From Hathewaya proteolytica DSM 3090 (GTDB taxonomy: Bacteria > Bacillota > Clostridia > Clostridiales > Clostridiaceae), in the NCBI RefSeq assembly GCF_900142225.1, contig NZ_FRAD01000003.1:186001-250000 (forward strand): a DNA stretch of 64,000 nucleotides, in the 5' to 3' direction. Positions within the stretch are counted from its first letter, which is position 1, and the number at the start of each line of letters is the position of its first letter. Positions 32,813 through 42,237 of this stretch are shown piece by piece. Position numbers and translations under genes: made by a program. The notes below the pieces were generated by a model. It searched no databases, had not been told where the DNA came from, and saw nothing but the letters and a program-made list of their open reading frames with translations.

Positions 32813-34646
32813 AACACTTCCCTTCTTTAAAACTTTTATTTACTCCACAGTTAACACATTGTTGTCTACAATCAGGAGTAACCTCTCCATTTTTAGCCTT
32901 TTCGTTTTCCTTTATAAGAAACTCCTTTGTAACTCCAATATCTATAAAATCCCATGGAAGGATTTCATCGTATGAACGATTCCTATATGCATAAAATTCT
33001 GGGTCCACTCCACACTCTTTAAATGCTTCTTGCCAGATTTCATAATCGAAATATTCATGCCAGCCATCAAATTTAGCACCCTTTTCGTGTGCCTTTATTA
33101 TGACATCACATATTCTTCTATCGCCTCTCGCTATTACTGCCTCCATAAAGCTTACAGGTGATTCATGCCAATTATATGATATGGCCTTGCTTTTAATATT
33201 TCTTTTAAGATCTCCGATTTTTAACTGCACATCTTCCATCCTGTCCTGAGCAGCCCACTGAAATGGTGTAAAAGGCTTTGGAACGAAAATGGCAGAGCTA
33301 ATAGTAACCCTTAAACCTTTTTTTCTCACATTTTTAGGAACCTTAAAGTATTCCTCCACAACCTTTTGTCCAAGGTCTGCAATACCTAAAACGTCTTCTC
33401 TAGTTTCATATGGAAGTCCCACCATGAAATAAAGCTTTATAGTAGCCCAGCCCTGAGTAAAAGCTGTATGAACTGAATTTATAAGATCCTCTTCAGAAAC
33501 ACCTTTGTTTATGATGTCCCTCATTCTCTGAGTTCCCGCTTCTGGTGCCAGAGTAAGTCCTGTTTTCCTTACCTTCTGTATCTCATTTAAAACATCTACA
33601 AATAAAGAGTCTATTCTTATTGATGGAAGAGATACACCCACCTTTTCGCTGCCATATTTTTCAGTAAGCTGCTTTATTAATTCCTGTATATTGGAATAGT
33701 CACATATACTCAAAGAAATTAAAGATACATCATCGTAGCCCGTGGCCTTTATTAGTTTACCTGCCTGCTCTACCAAGGTCTCTGTGGACTTCTCTCTAAC
33801 AGGCCTATATATCATGCCAGCCTGACAAAAACGGCATCCTCTTGTACATCCTCTAAAAGCTTCTAAAGTAACTCTGTCATGGACAATTTCCGTATATGGA
33901 ACAAGCAATTTATCTGGGAAATCAACCTTATCAAGCTTGGATATAATACGTTTTTTTATCTTTTCAGGCACATCACTATACCTAGGTTTGAAAGATTTTA
34001 TGGTATTGTCCTCATGATACTCCACATCATATAAAGAAGGAACATAGATTCCAGGTATTTTAGCTGCTTCTCTTAAGAACCAAGCTTTATCCTGATTTTC
34101 ATCTCTATATTTATTGTACAAATCCAAAACATCATTCAATTCCTCTTCACCCTCACCTAAGGCAAAGAAATCTGCAATCTTATACAAAGGTTCTGGATTA
34201 TATGCACATGGACCTCCAAAGAACACAAGGGGATCGTTTTCTCCTCTTTGCTCTGATAAAATTGGAATTCCTGCCATGGTAAGCATGTTTAACACATTAG
34301 TGTAACTCATTTCATATTGCAATGTAAATGCAATAATATTAAAATCCTTAAGACTGTCCTTTGTCTCAAGAGTAAACAAAGGAATATTATTTTCCCTTAA
34401 CTCTTTTTCCATATCAGGCCAAGGCGCATAGCACCTTTCGCAAAAAGTGTCCTCTCGTTGATTCAATGTATGATAAAGAATTTTACTTCCCAAATGTGAC
34501 ATGCCTACTTCATACACATCAGGGAAACAAAAAGCAAATCTTATACTCACATTATCTATATCTTTCATAATGGAATTAAATTCTCCACCTGTGTATCTAG
34601 CTGGTTTTTCCACTCTAGACAATATACTATCAGTAATTTTATTCAT
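32775..34646 (-). CDS. B12-binding-like radical SAM protein, TIGR03960 family
   Basis: A 623-residue protein: an N-terminal region of cobalamin-binding-like fold (SIRFAFCFPDVYEVGMSHLG, LGSKILYHTLN), the radical-SAM cluster CTRGCRFC near residue 277, YRPVREKS and LAPEAGTQRMRDIINKG, then a C-terminal part with paired Cys (CRQQCVNCG). ATG 34646 has AGGAGG 7 nt upstream; the GTG before it is too close. First gene of a unit with the TIGR03936 partner and probably rng. Reaction unknown. Confidence 0.9.
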   Translation of the reverse strand: MNKITDSILSRVEKPARYTGGEFNSIMKDIDNVSIRFAFCFPDVYEVGMSHLGSKILYHTLNQREDTFCERCYAPWPDMEKELRENNIPLFTLETKDSLKDFNIIAFTLQYEMSYTNVLNMLTMAGIPILSEQRGENDPLVFFGGPCAYNPEPLYKIADFFALGEGEEELNDVLDLYNKYRDENQDKAWFLREAAKIPGIYVPSLYDVEYHEDNTIKSFKPRYSDVPEKIKKRIISKLDKVDFPDKLLVPYTEIVHDRVTLEAFRGCTRGCRFCQAGMIYRPVREKSTETLVEQAGKLIKATGYDDVSLISLSICDYSNIQELIKQLTEKYGSEKVGVSLPSIRIDSLFVDVLNEIQKVRKTGLTLAPEAGTQRMRDIINKGVSEEDLINSVHTAFTQGWATIKLYFMVGLPYETREDVLGIADLGQKVVEEYFKVPKNVRKKGLRVTISSAIFVPKPFTPFQWAAQDRMEDVQLKIGDLKRNIKSKAISYNWHESPVSFMEAVIARGDRRICDVIIKAHEKGAKFDGWHEYFDYEIWQEAFKECGVDPEFYAYRNRSYDEILPWDFIDIGVTKEFLIKENEKAKNGEVTPDCRQQCVNCGVNKSFKEGKCFEGAIFNQIHKA

Positions 34647-34731
34647 CACTTCGCCTCCTCCAGTTTACATTATTTTATTGTATCATATTATGGAGTTTTT
34701 ACAAATTATTTTTTGAAAATGCAAAGACAAA

Positions 34732-34767
34732 GAAAAAGACTGTGGAAGGAATTCGCCACCACAGCCT
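34732..34767 (-). terminator. Terminator after the spoIVFB-like gene
   Basis: Minus-strand hairpin with GGCTGTGG and CCACAGTC arms followed by TTTTTC. Confidence 0.75.
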
Positions 34768-34768
34768 A

Positions 34769-35572
34769 CTACAAATTAATATATTCTTCAAAGGTAAGAT
34801 CACCTTTTTCTTTTAACGTCTCCAATACATCTCCTTCAAAAACAATATCCAGCACACACAGCTCATCATTTAGAACATAAAAAACATTGTACTTGCTTTT
34901 ATCAATTAAGTTCAATGTGCTCAAAAGACTTTTTTTGTAATGAATAGCAATAACCCTTGTTTCCATATAACCCTTTTTAATAAAGCCTGTTCTTTTCTTC
35001 ATTAGGTCACTCATAATTATATATTGAATTCTCTCCTTTTCTTTTATAGCTCCATAAATTATAAATATGGCTATACTCCCTACACTAAGACTCAAGGAAA
35101 CCTTACCTCTATAATATGCATAAAAGTACATGAAACTTAAGAGCATTCCCACCATTATGCTCACATTCAAAGCTATTTCACAAGCATGTTTATATACATA
35201 TCTTTTATTAAGTAGTATTCTTAGTATCCTGCCACCATCCAAAGGGAATGCCGGAATTATGTTTATAAAACCCAAAGTCCAATTACAAAGGGCCATATCA
35301 TAAAATAAGGGTAGCTTATTTATTTTATATAGCACAATAAAAATTGTGCATAGAATTATATTGCTCATGGGTCCTGCAACAGTTATTAAATATTCTTCCA
35401 TAGCTGTAGCAGTATCTAAATCCCTTATATTTAACACTGCACCAAAGGGCATAACCTGCATATTTAAATTTTTAAAACTGAGAAGCCTCCCCACTATATA
35501 ATGAATGCATTCGTGTATAGTAACAAAAATTAGAGACAATAAAAACATAGTCTTTATTTTGAAAAAAAGCAC
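34769..35572 (-). CDS. spoIVFB: Site-2 membrane protease, SpoIVFB-like (M50)
   Basis: Intramembrane zinc protease; SpoIVFB processes pro-sigma-K in the mother cell. The zinc motif is HECIH (about residue 20) and the second active-site motif is in FINIIPAFPLDGGRI; several membrane helices and 267 residues fit. Between rodA and rplU is the SpoIVFB position known from Bacillus, but SpoIVFA is absent. The listed start is a GTG without a ribosome binding site. A better site (AAGGAAGG) lies 8 nt before an in-frame ATA at about 35623, which would restore a family-length N-terminus. Confidence 0.8.
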   Translation of the reverse strand: MLFFKIKTMFLLSLIFVTIHECIHYIVGRLLSFKNLNMQVMPFGAVLNIRDLDTATAMEEYLITVAGPMSNIILCTIFIVLYKINKLPLFYDMALCNWTLGFINIIPAFPLDGGRILRILLNKRYVYKHACEIALNVSIMVGMLLSFMYFYAYYRGKVSLSLSVGSIAIFIIYGAIKEKERIQYIIMSDLMKKRTGFIKKGYMETRVIAIHYKKSLLSTLNLIDKSKYNVFYVLNDELCVLDIVFEGDVLETLKEKGDLTFEEYINL

Positions 35573-35711
35573 AATAGGAAGATAAATAAATATAATTTTA
35601 ACTAGAATTTCTATAGTATTGTCCTTCCTTTCATATTCATATTACTCTTGTGTAAACTCTATATAAGTATATTGAATATCAGTTCATATTATTACTTTAA
35701 ATTTTTTCCGC

Positions 35712-35748
35712 AAAAAAGAGATACCCATAAAACATGGAGTACCTCTTC
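35712..35748 (-). terminator. Terminator after rodA
   Basis: Minus-strand hairpin GAGGTACTCCAT/ATGGGTATCTC with TTTTTTG after it. It closes the long maf-to-rodA unit, leaving the spoIVFB-like gene separate. Confidence 0.8.
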
Positions 35749-35764
35749 TTTTAAAAATTAAATC

Positions 35765-36862
35765 TTAAATGCTAAACCGTTCGTTGTGCATTCCCACATT
35801 GAGCACAAGTCCAAGGGATATAAAGTTTGTAAGAAGGGAACTACCGCCATAACTGAAGAATGGCAAGGTGATCCCTGTTACAGGCATTAAACTTATGTTC
35901 ATGCCTATGTTTTGTATCAAAGAAAAAAGAAGGTATGACACAACCCCTATGGTTATGACACTGCCCATTATATCCCTGGAATTACTAGCTATTTTTATAG
36001 CTCTGTATATCACAAGCCCATACAAAAACATCAGCATAACAATGCCCAAAAATCCCCACTGCTCACCATAGGCAGCTATTATGCAATCTGTGTGGGCCTC
36101 AGGCACGTAGGCAACTTGGGTTCCCTTCATGAAACCACTGCCAAATAATTCTCCCGAGCCTATGGCAATTAAAGCTTGCATTACTTGATAGCCAGAATCT
36201 TGCATGTACTTCTCTGGGTTAAGGAAAGAAATGAGCCTTGCCTTCCAGTGAGGCTGCATCAAATTCGAGAACCATACAACAGTTACTAAAAGCACCATAC
36301 TAACCAAGCCCACATATATAACTTTTTTGTTTAGCCCAGCTGAATAAAAAATACCCAAGACGATAAAAAAGCAAACCAAAGTCATGCCCATATCAGGTTG
36401 CAAAACAATTAAAAGCATAGGAATAAAGCAATACATAGCTAATATAGAAAAATTCTTTAGGTTATTTACATTGCTCTCCATTTCCTCTAGTTTTTTTGCT
36501 AGAATGATGATGATAGCTACCTTAGCTAATTCGGCAGGTTGGATGGAAAATCCACCAATAAATATCCAACCTCTTGCACCCTTTACCACCCTTCCAAAAA
36601 ACCTAGTATAAAGTAGCATGGCTACTGTAATCCAATAGAAAATATCTGCATAATTACATATTATTTTATAATCTATATTCATTACAAAAAATATGACAAA
36701 TAAAGATAAGCAAAGCCATACTAGCTGTTTTTGAGCATTATCCCTACCTATAATGCTATATATACAAGCTATTCCTATTAAAACAATGGCAATTGTACAC
36801 AAAAGTATGGGATAATCCACTCTCTTCCACGATTTCTTATCCATTTTAATAAACTCTAACAT
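35765..36862 (-). CDS. rodA: Peptidoglycan glycosyltransferase RodA (SEDS)
   Basis: Polymerises lipid II for lateral wall growth, paired with a class B PBP. About ten membrane helices; SEDS hallmarks include GARGWIFIGGFSIQPAELAKVAIII, LQPDMG (containing the key Asp) and the C-terminal TGITLPFFSYGGSSLL. The 365 residues are usual. GGAGG precedes the ATG. Last gene of maf-radC-mreBCD-PBP2-minCDE-rodA, so its PBP2 and MreB partners are in the same unit. RodA rather than FtsW is inferred from that context. Confidence 0.93.
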   Translation of the reverse strand: MLEFIKMDKKSWKRVDYPILLCTIAIVLIGIACIYSIIGRDNAQKQLVWLCLSLFVIFFVMNIDYKIICNYADIFYWITVAMLLYTRFFGRVVKGARGWIFIGGFSIQPAELAKVAIIIILAKKLEEMESNVNNLKNFSILAMYCFIPMLLIVLQPDMGMTLVCFFIVLGIFYSAGLNKKVIYVGLVSMVLLVTVVWFSNLMQPHWKARLISFLNPEKYMQDSGYQVMQALIAIGSGELFGSGFMKGTQVAYVPEAHTDCIIAAYGEQWGFLGIVMLMFLYGLVIYRAIKIASNSRDIMGSVITIGVVSYLLFSLIQNIGMNISLMPVTGITLPFFSYGGSSLLTNFISLGLVLNVGMHNERFSI

Positions 36863-36934
36863 TAAAAACTTCCTCCTAACACTGCCACTGCCAAATTATA
36901 ATAAGGTAAAATACTATTTTAAAGCAGCTATAAC

Positions 36935-37201
36935 TTAGTCTTTTATAGACTTTATAGGAATACTGGCAATAAGAGCTGGAGAACCGCCTTCTATTTCTTC
37001 GGTTTTAGCAACCTTTACATCTAATTCATCCGTATCTATAACCACATATTTTGAAATTACGTCAAGCAAATCTTCTTTTATTCTATTTATAAGCTCTGGA
37101 GACACGTTTGCCCTATCGTGAATCAGAATCAGTTTTAATCTATTTGAAGCTGTGCCTTTCGAACCTGAAGATCTCGACGAGAAAAATTTTGATAAATCCA
37201 T
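36935..37201 (-). CDS. minE: Cell division topological factor MinE
   Basis: Stimulates MinD ATPase and drives Min oscillation. Basic N-terminus (MDLSKFFSS, KGTASNRLKLILIHDRA with the MinD-interacting helix/strand) and a C-terminal dimerisation domain; 88 residues. Clostridia differ from Bacillus subtilis in having MinE rather than only DivIVA-based control. AGGAGG precedes it, 14 nt after minD. Confidence 0.96.
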   Translation of the reverse strand: MDLSKFFSSRSSGSKGTASNRLKLILIHDRANVSPELINRIKEDLLDVISKYVVIDTDELDVKVAKTEEIEGGSPALIASIPIKSIKD

Positions 37202-37215
37202 AGAAACTCTTCCTC

Positions 37216-38010
37216 CTATTTTTTAAATATTTTCTTTATAGTTTCCCAAAATCCAGTTTTGCCATTATCAAATCTATGTATTGGAATATCTTCTCCTGTA
37301 ATGCGCTTTGCTATATTCATAAATGCAATTCCCGCATTTGTTTCATTTGACAATACAATGGGTTCACCTTTATTGGTTGAAACAGTAACACCTCTATCCT
37401 CTGGCACTACTCCGATGAGTTTCACTGCAAGGCAATCAACTATATCCTCTATGCCCAGCATATCACCATTTTGAGACATTTCGAAATTTATCCTATTTAC
37501 AATGACGCTATGATCTGAAACTCCCCTAGCATCTAATTTTCCTATGACCCTATCTGCATCCCTTATGGAAGTTATCTCAGGATTTACCACCACAAGCGCC
37601 CTGTTAGCTCCAGCTATGGAGTTTTCAAAGCCTTGTTCAATGCCCGCAGGACAATCAATCAAAACATAATCAAATTCTTCCTTAAGTTCATTTACAATTT
37701 TCAACATCTGCTCTTGAGCAATGTCATCTTTATCCCTGCACTGAGCTGTTGGAAGTAAAAACAGACCATCAAACCTCTTGTCCTTTATTAGGGCCTTTCT
37801 AAGAAGACACCTTCCCTCAATTACGTCAAGTATATTAAAGACTATTCTGTTCTCCAAGCCCATAAGTACATCAAGATTTCTAAGTCCAGTATCTCCATCA
37901 ACCACCACAACTTTCTTACCTAGTGATGCCAAAGCTGTTCCTATATTTGCCGTTGTAGTAGTTTTACCTACTCCACCTTTTCCCGATGTTACCACAATAC
38001 TTTCTCCCAT
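37216..38010 (-). CDS. minD: Septum site-determining ATPase MinD
   Basis: Membrane-associated ParA-type ATPase that recruits MinC. Deviant Walker A GKGGVGKTT near residue 10, VVVDGDTGLRNLD, YVLIDCPAGIE, and a C-terminal amphipathic helix (FWETIKKIFKK) for membrane binding. ATG 38010 has AGGAGG 8 nt upstream; the two earlier in-frame ATGs overlap or crowd that site. 264 residues. Confidence 0.97.
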   Translation of the reverse strand: MGESIVVTSGKGGVGKTTTTANIGTALASLGKKVVVVDGDTGLRNLDVLMGLENRIVFNILDVIEGRCLLRKALIKDKRFDGLFLLPTAQCRDKDDIAQEQMLKIVNELKEEFDYVLIDCPAGIEQGFENSIAGANRALVVVNPEITSIRDADRVIGKLDARGVSDHSVIVNRINFEMSQNGDMLGIEDIVDCLAVKLIGVVPEDRGVTVSTNKGEPIVLSNETNAGIAFMNIAKRITGEDIPIHRFDNGKTGFWETIKKIFKK

Positions 38011-38043
38011 ATACATTTCCTCCTCTAGTACATTATTTATCAA

Positions 38044-38679
38044 TTATAAGAACTTTTCTGGCGAATAAGGCTCTACAATGATCATATCATTTTTTATTCT
38101 TGCTACCTCTGCATAAGAAGGTCTTTCATCCTCTTCAGGGGCTCTAGTAATTATATTTCCAATGCTCATTATCTGAGGTTGCAATTGAATTGCGCTTATT
38201 ATGGCTTCCATATTGCCATTATTTCCGGCATGAACTATACCCTTTAAGGCACCCATAATAATAACATTACCGCTGGCACTGACTTCAGCCCCTGGATTTA
38301 CATCACCGATGATAACTATATTCCCTGAGTAATCAACTACTTGCCCACTTCTTATACTTTTATTTATAAATTTTGTTCTTCCCTCTACCACACCATTAAA
38401 ACTATCTTCTTTTTCGCTTCTGTTTTTGTCCTCAAAAATAACATCTTTAATCATTAGTTCATCAAATAAAATATCTTTTAGTTTACTCATTTGAAAGTTG
38501 TTTATACATGAAAATTGAGTGGTTATCTTTATGGAACTTCCCTTGTAAAAATTCTTTCCTGCATACAGTCTGTTTAGCAACTCATTGCACATTTGCTGAA
38601 AATCACTAAAACCATCCATATTGATTATTATGTTCAATCCATCCCTATTACCTTTTACCAGAATATTTTCTTCACTCAT
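38044..38679 (-). CDS. minC: Septum site-determining protein MinC
   Basis: FtsZ assembly inhibitor. N-terminal domain (residues 1-90) and the C-terminal beta-helix with the RSGQVVDYSGNIVIIGDVNPGAEV repeat pattern and GNVIIMGALKGIVHAG. ATG 38679 has GGAGG 5 nt before it; 211 residues. It lies between PBP2 and minD. Confidence 0.95.
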   Translation of the reverse strand: MSEENILVKGNRDGLNIIINMDGFSDFQQMCNELLNRLYAGKNFYKGSSIKITTQFSCINNFQMSKLKDILFDELMIKDVIFEDKNRSEKEDSFNGVVEGRTKFINKSIRSGQVVDYSGNIVIIGDVNPGAEVSASGNVIIMGALKGIVHAGNNGNMEAIISAIQLQPQIMSIGNIITRAPEEDERPSYAEVARIKNDMIIVEPYSPEKFL

Positions 38680-38720
38680 ATTTTCCTCCAATATCACATG
38701 GTAATTGACCCAAATTTTAT

Positions 38721-41700
38721 CTAGTCCACTCCCCCAGTTTTTTTACTATTTACCTTATCATCAACATTCTCTTTTGCTAACTGCTTTCCAAGATCAGGAT
38801 ACTTAAATTTATAAGATGGTTTAAGCTTATAAATATCTTCTTTAAAGTATTCCTCATAAATTGCCTTTGCAACTTCAGCCGCATATCCTCCGTGTCCACC
38901 GTCAAATAAAACAACAGACACAGCTATTTCAGGCTTTTCATAAGGAGCAAACCCTACGAAATTTCCATAAGCGGTTCTTCCAATTTCGTCCTGTTTTACA
39001 TTGTATGTAGCAGAACCAGTTTTACCTCCTGAATGAATAGGGAAGTTCTTAAAAGCTGTAGATGCTGTACCTCCATCGCTGGTAACATCCTTCATACCCT
39101 TTTTAACCTCTTCCACATTTCCTTTATTGAAGTCAGCCCTTGAAAGAATTTGTGGTTCCTTTGAATAATCTTTTAGCACATTTCCATCAGGATCCATTAT
39201 CTTATTTACAATGTGAACCTTGTATTTGATACCCCCATTTACAAGAGTAGCTACGTAATTGGAAAGTTGCAGAGGAGTAAAGGAATTAAGTCCCTGCCCA
39301 ATAGATGCATTGTAAGCATTAGCTCCACTTTTAATTTCATTTCTTGCATCATTTACAGAACTTTGAATAGCCTCCATCATGTTGCTTATATCCTTTTCAC
39401 TGTAATTATTCTTCTTAAGTTCTGGTGAAGCATCGATGAGACTCTTAAGTAATTCTTTTATCTTTGGACTTACATACCCATTTTTATTGCTAGCCATCTC
39501 TGCTTTGATGGCATTTGTAAGTTCTACTTTTATCTTATTTATTTTTTCACTTTCATTGTTGTAAGGTATAATATCGATGCCTTTATACGTTATCCCTGCA
39601 ATAGATGCCTTTCCTTTTTTAAGGTAATCGTACAAGCTCTGGGTGATCATAACAGAAAGTCTTGTCTTTCCAGATTCATAGTTATAAACCTGACCAAAAC
39701 TCTCATCGATTTCTATGCCTGTAGAATAAACAGGATCTGTATCTGGGTCAGCCCCAAGACCAAGTTTCCATGCATACTTTGCAAGGCCATTAAGACCTTC
39801 TTTTGTCTCCACTCCACCCTTTTCAAAAAGCCTATCAGCCACCTCATACATATAGTAGTTGTTGGAATCCCTAAGAGCTTCGGCTAGATTTTGAGAACCG
39901 TGAGACCCTCTATACAAGTTATACATCCAACTGGCACCCTGGAACTGTTTATATCTTTTGTTGTAGGGACCTGCATCATATATCCTTGTGCTTGGTGTTA
40001 TAACTCCCTCTTCAAGACCTGCCAATCCAGTAACTGGCTTAAAGGTAGATCCTGGAGGAATCAATGATTTAGTAGCGTAATTATAGAATGGTTTTGGATA
40101 CAAGTCATATAAATCTTCCCTTACCGTTGTATTATTTGGTATTCGCTTGTCGATAGGGAAAATTTTATTTAAAAGATATTCCATCTTTTTATTGTTATCT
40201 AAAGCAGATATATCTTCATCTGCAAAAGTAGTCAATTTTAAAAGCCCACTATTTTTTATATATTCTCTTCCGAACTTCTCTAAATCAGGATTAAAGTACC
40301 TCTCATAATCCTCTGGAGACAACTGACCAGTGGTGAATATGTTAGGATCGTATCCCGGTCTACTAACTAAAGCTAAAACAGCTCCCGTGTTTACATCCTG
40401 AACGACGGCTGCTCCTCTTGTAGCATTGGTTTTATTGGCATCATCTACCCTGCCATCAGGTTTAAGGTTGCCTAACTTTCTTAAAATCTCCAATTCATCG
40501 TCTAAAGCTTTTTCTGCAACAGCCTGCAAGTTTTTATCAATGGTAAGCTGTATGCTACTACCTGGGTATGCCACCTGTTCTCCTAAAGTCTTACTAGCTC
40601 TACCCAATTTGTTTTTTTCCACGCTTAATTGTCCTTTGTTACCTGCTAGAATATCCTCATATTCCTTTTCAATTCCCGCAGCCCCAATATAATCAGTATA
40701 AGCATTGTAGCCTTTTTCCTCGTACTTGCCCTTTTCATAAGAATTAATTTTTCTAATATATCCAATAAAAGATGAGCCCAATTCTCCATTAGGGTATTCT
40801 CTTATAGGTTGTTTTGATATGCTTATACCAGGAAGTTCAGTTTGAAGCTGTTCAAATACGTATGCCACTTCTTTTGGAAGATCACTAGCCAATGTTGTAC
40901 CATCGTTGGCCAAGCTATTGTTAGAAAAAGAATGCATTTTTATTTTATCCTTTATTATAAGATACTTTCTTATAGATTCATCATCGTATTTACTCTTAAG
41001 ATAATTTAGTTTTTCTTCTTTTTTTAACTTGTTCCAATACTTTGCAATCTCATTTTTTCCCTGCTCTTCCCCCATACTTTTGTCGGATTGCATTTTCCAG
41101 CTTTCATCTATATAATCCTTTTTAACCACATCGTAAATCCTATAACCATCTTGACAAATCATGTAATTGAAAGTCTCCTCAGCTGTAAACTTGCTCAACT
41201 TATCTTCAATCACTTTTTTCTGTTCCTCATTAAGTTCGGAATATTTTTTATCTTCATATGTTTTTCTAGTTATCTCTACATGAATATCCCTATCTTTTTT
41301 AAATCTGTTTTCAAGCCATTTTAAACTTTCTTCACTGCTAGCGTTGAATTCAAAGCGAACTGGGTTTACTTTCAGTGGAAAGTCGTCATCTATACTTTCA
41401 TCATGTTCCTCTAATATGCTGTAAACCTTATCTATAGTATCATAAAATTTATCTAAACTCTCTTCCGTATTGTTGAACATTAGAGTATAGCTCTGACGAT
41501 TAGTTGCCAAAAGTTCACCATTTATATCAAAGATTTCTCCCCTTGGCGCAGCAGTTGTAAGCATACTATGACTTCTATTACTTGCCTTGGCGCTATAATA
41601 AGGGCCTCTTATTATTTGAAGATAAAAGGTTTTTGATATAATGGCACCAAAGATGAAAATCATAATAATCACAAAAGTTGTATACCTATTAAATTGCTTT

Positions 41701-41723
41701 TTTTTCTTTTTTCTGTTTTTCAT
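38721..41723 (-). CDS. mrdA: Penicillin-binding protein 2, class B transpeptidase
   Basis: Cross-links peptidoglycan for elongation with RodA. N-terminal cytoplasmic Lys run and membrane anchor (about 14-34), a PBP dimerisation domain, and the transpeptidase domain with STFK (Ser559), SNN (620-622) and KTG (901-903). At 1000 residues it is longer than most PBP2 proteins. Extra length lies in a polar, Lys/Glu-rich block near residues 140-260 and in about 100 residues between SNN and GQGLNSFTPLQLSNY. The gene follows mreD, as expected for the elongasome. Confidence 0.95.
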   Translation of the reverse strand: MKNRKKKKKQFNRYTTFVIIMIFIFGAIISKTFYLQIIRGPYYSAKASNRSHSMLTTAAPRGEIFDINGELLATNRQSYTLMFNNTEESLDKFYDTIDKVYSILEEHDESIDDDFPLKVNPVRFEFNASSEESLKWLENRFKKDRDIHVEITRKTYEDKKYSELNEEQKKVIEDKLSKFTAEETFNYMICQDGYRIYDVVKKDYIDESWKMQSDKSMGEEQGKNEIAKYWNKLKKEEKLNYLKSKYDDESIRKYLIIKDKIKMHSFSNNSLANDGTTLASDLPKEVAYVFEQLQTELPGISISKQPIREYPNGELGSSFIGYIRKINSYEKGKYEEKGYNAYTDYIGAAGIEKEYEDILAGNKGQLSVEKNKLGRASKTLGEQVAYPGSSIQLTIDKNLQAVAEKALDDELEILRKLGNLKPDGRVDDANKTNATRGAAVVQDVNTGAVLALVSRPGYDPNIFTTGQLSPEDYERYFNPDLEKFGREYIKNSGLLKLTTFADEDISALDNNKKMEYLLNKIFPIDKRIPNNTTVREDLYDLYPKPFYNYATKSLIPPGSTFKPVTGLAGLEEGVITPSTRIYDAGPYNKRYKQFQGASWMYNLYRGSHGSQNLAEALRDSNNYYMYEVADRLFEKGGVETKEGLNGLAKYAWKLGLGADPDTDPVYSTGIEIDESFGQVYNYESGKTRLSVMITQSLYDYLKKGKASIAGITYKGIDIIPYNNESEKINKIKVELTNAIKAEMASNKNGYVSPKIKELLKSLIDASPELKKNNYSEKDISNMMEAIQSSVNDARNEIKSGANAYNASIGQGLNSFTPLQLSNYVATLVNGGIKYKVHIVNKIMDPDGNVLKDYSKEPQILSRADFNKGNVEEVKKGMKDVTSDGGTASTAFKNFPIHSGGKTGSATYNVKQDEIGRTAYGNFVGFAPYEKPEIAVSVVLFDGGHGGYAAEVAKAIYEEYFKEDIYKLKPSYKFKYPDLGKQLAKENVDDKVNSKKTGGVD

Positions 41724-41733
41724 TTATGCTCAC

Positions 41734-42225
41734 CTAATATTTCCAATAATTTTTTTCGCTTTTAACTATATAAAGTTTGTAGATTAATTTATATGTAGCA
41801 AGAGCTATAACATAATTGTATAAAGCAACAACAAATATGTTTTTATACTGAACTTTCATACCCACAGCCATGCCAATAAGAAATACAATACATCCTTTAA
41901 TTAAACTCAGTATAAGGCATGTAAGTGTAGGCATTACGTACTTCTCCTTAAAAATAGACCGCCCCACATAGTAAGACAATAGACATATCAATAAATTAGA
42001 TATGCCATTTATCCCCATTATGCCATTAAAATAAATATCCTGCAGTATACCCGATGATACGCCAAATAATACGGCCTCATTTTTTTCACTAAGCAAAGCT
42101 ATAAAAATAGTAAAAACTAATAATAAGCTTGGATAATAGCCCCTTATACTAAGAAAGGGAAGTATACTATTATCCACAATTAAAAGCAGCACCATAATGA
42201 AAACAATTATGATATTTTTTTTCAT
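41734..42225 (-). CDS. mreD: Rod shape-determining protein MreD
   Basis: Integral membrane protein of the elongasome; 163 residues with about five hydrophobic helices and the typical GISNLLICLLSYYVGRSIF region. It starts 12 nt after mreC and 10 nt before PBP2. Sequence conservation in this family is low, so the call leans on position. Confidence 0.92.
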   Translation of the reverse strand: MKKNIIIVFIMVLLLIVDNSILPFLSIRGYYPSLLLVFTIFIALLSEKNEAVLFGVSSGILQDIYFNGIMGINGISNLLICLLSYYVGRSIFKEKYVMPTLTCLILSLIKGCIVFLIGMAVGMKVQYKNIFVVALYNYVIALATYKLIYKLYIVKSEKNYWKY

Positions 42226-42237
42226 AACTATATCACC

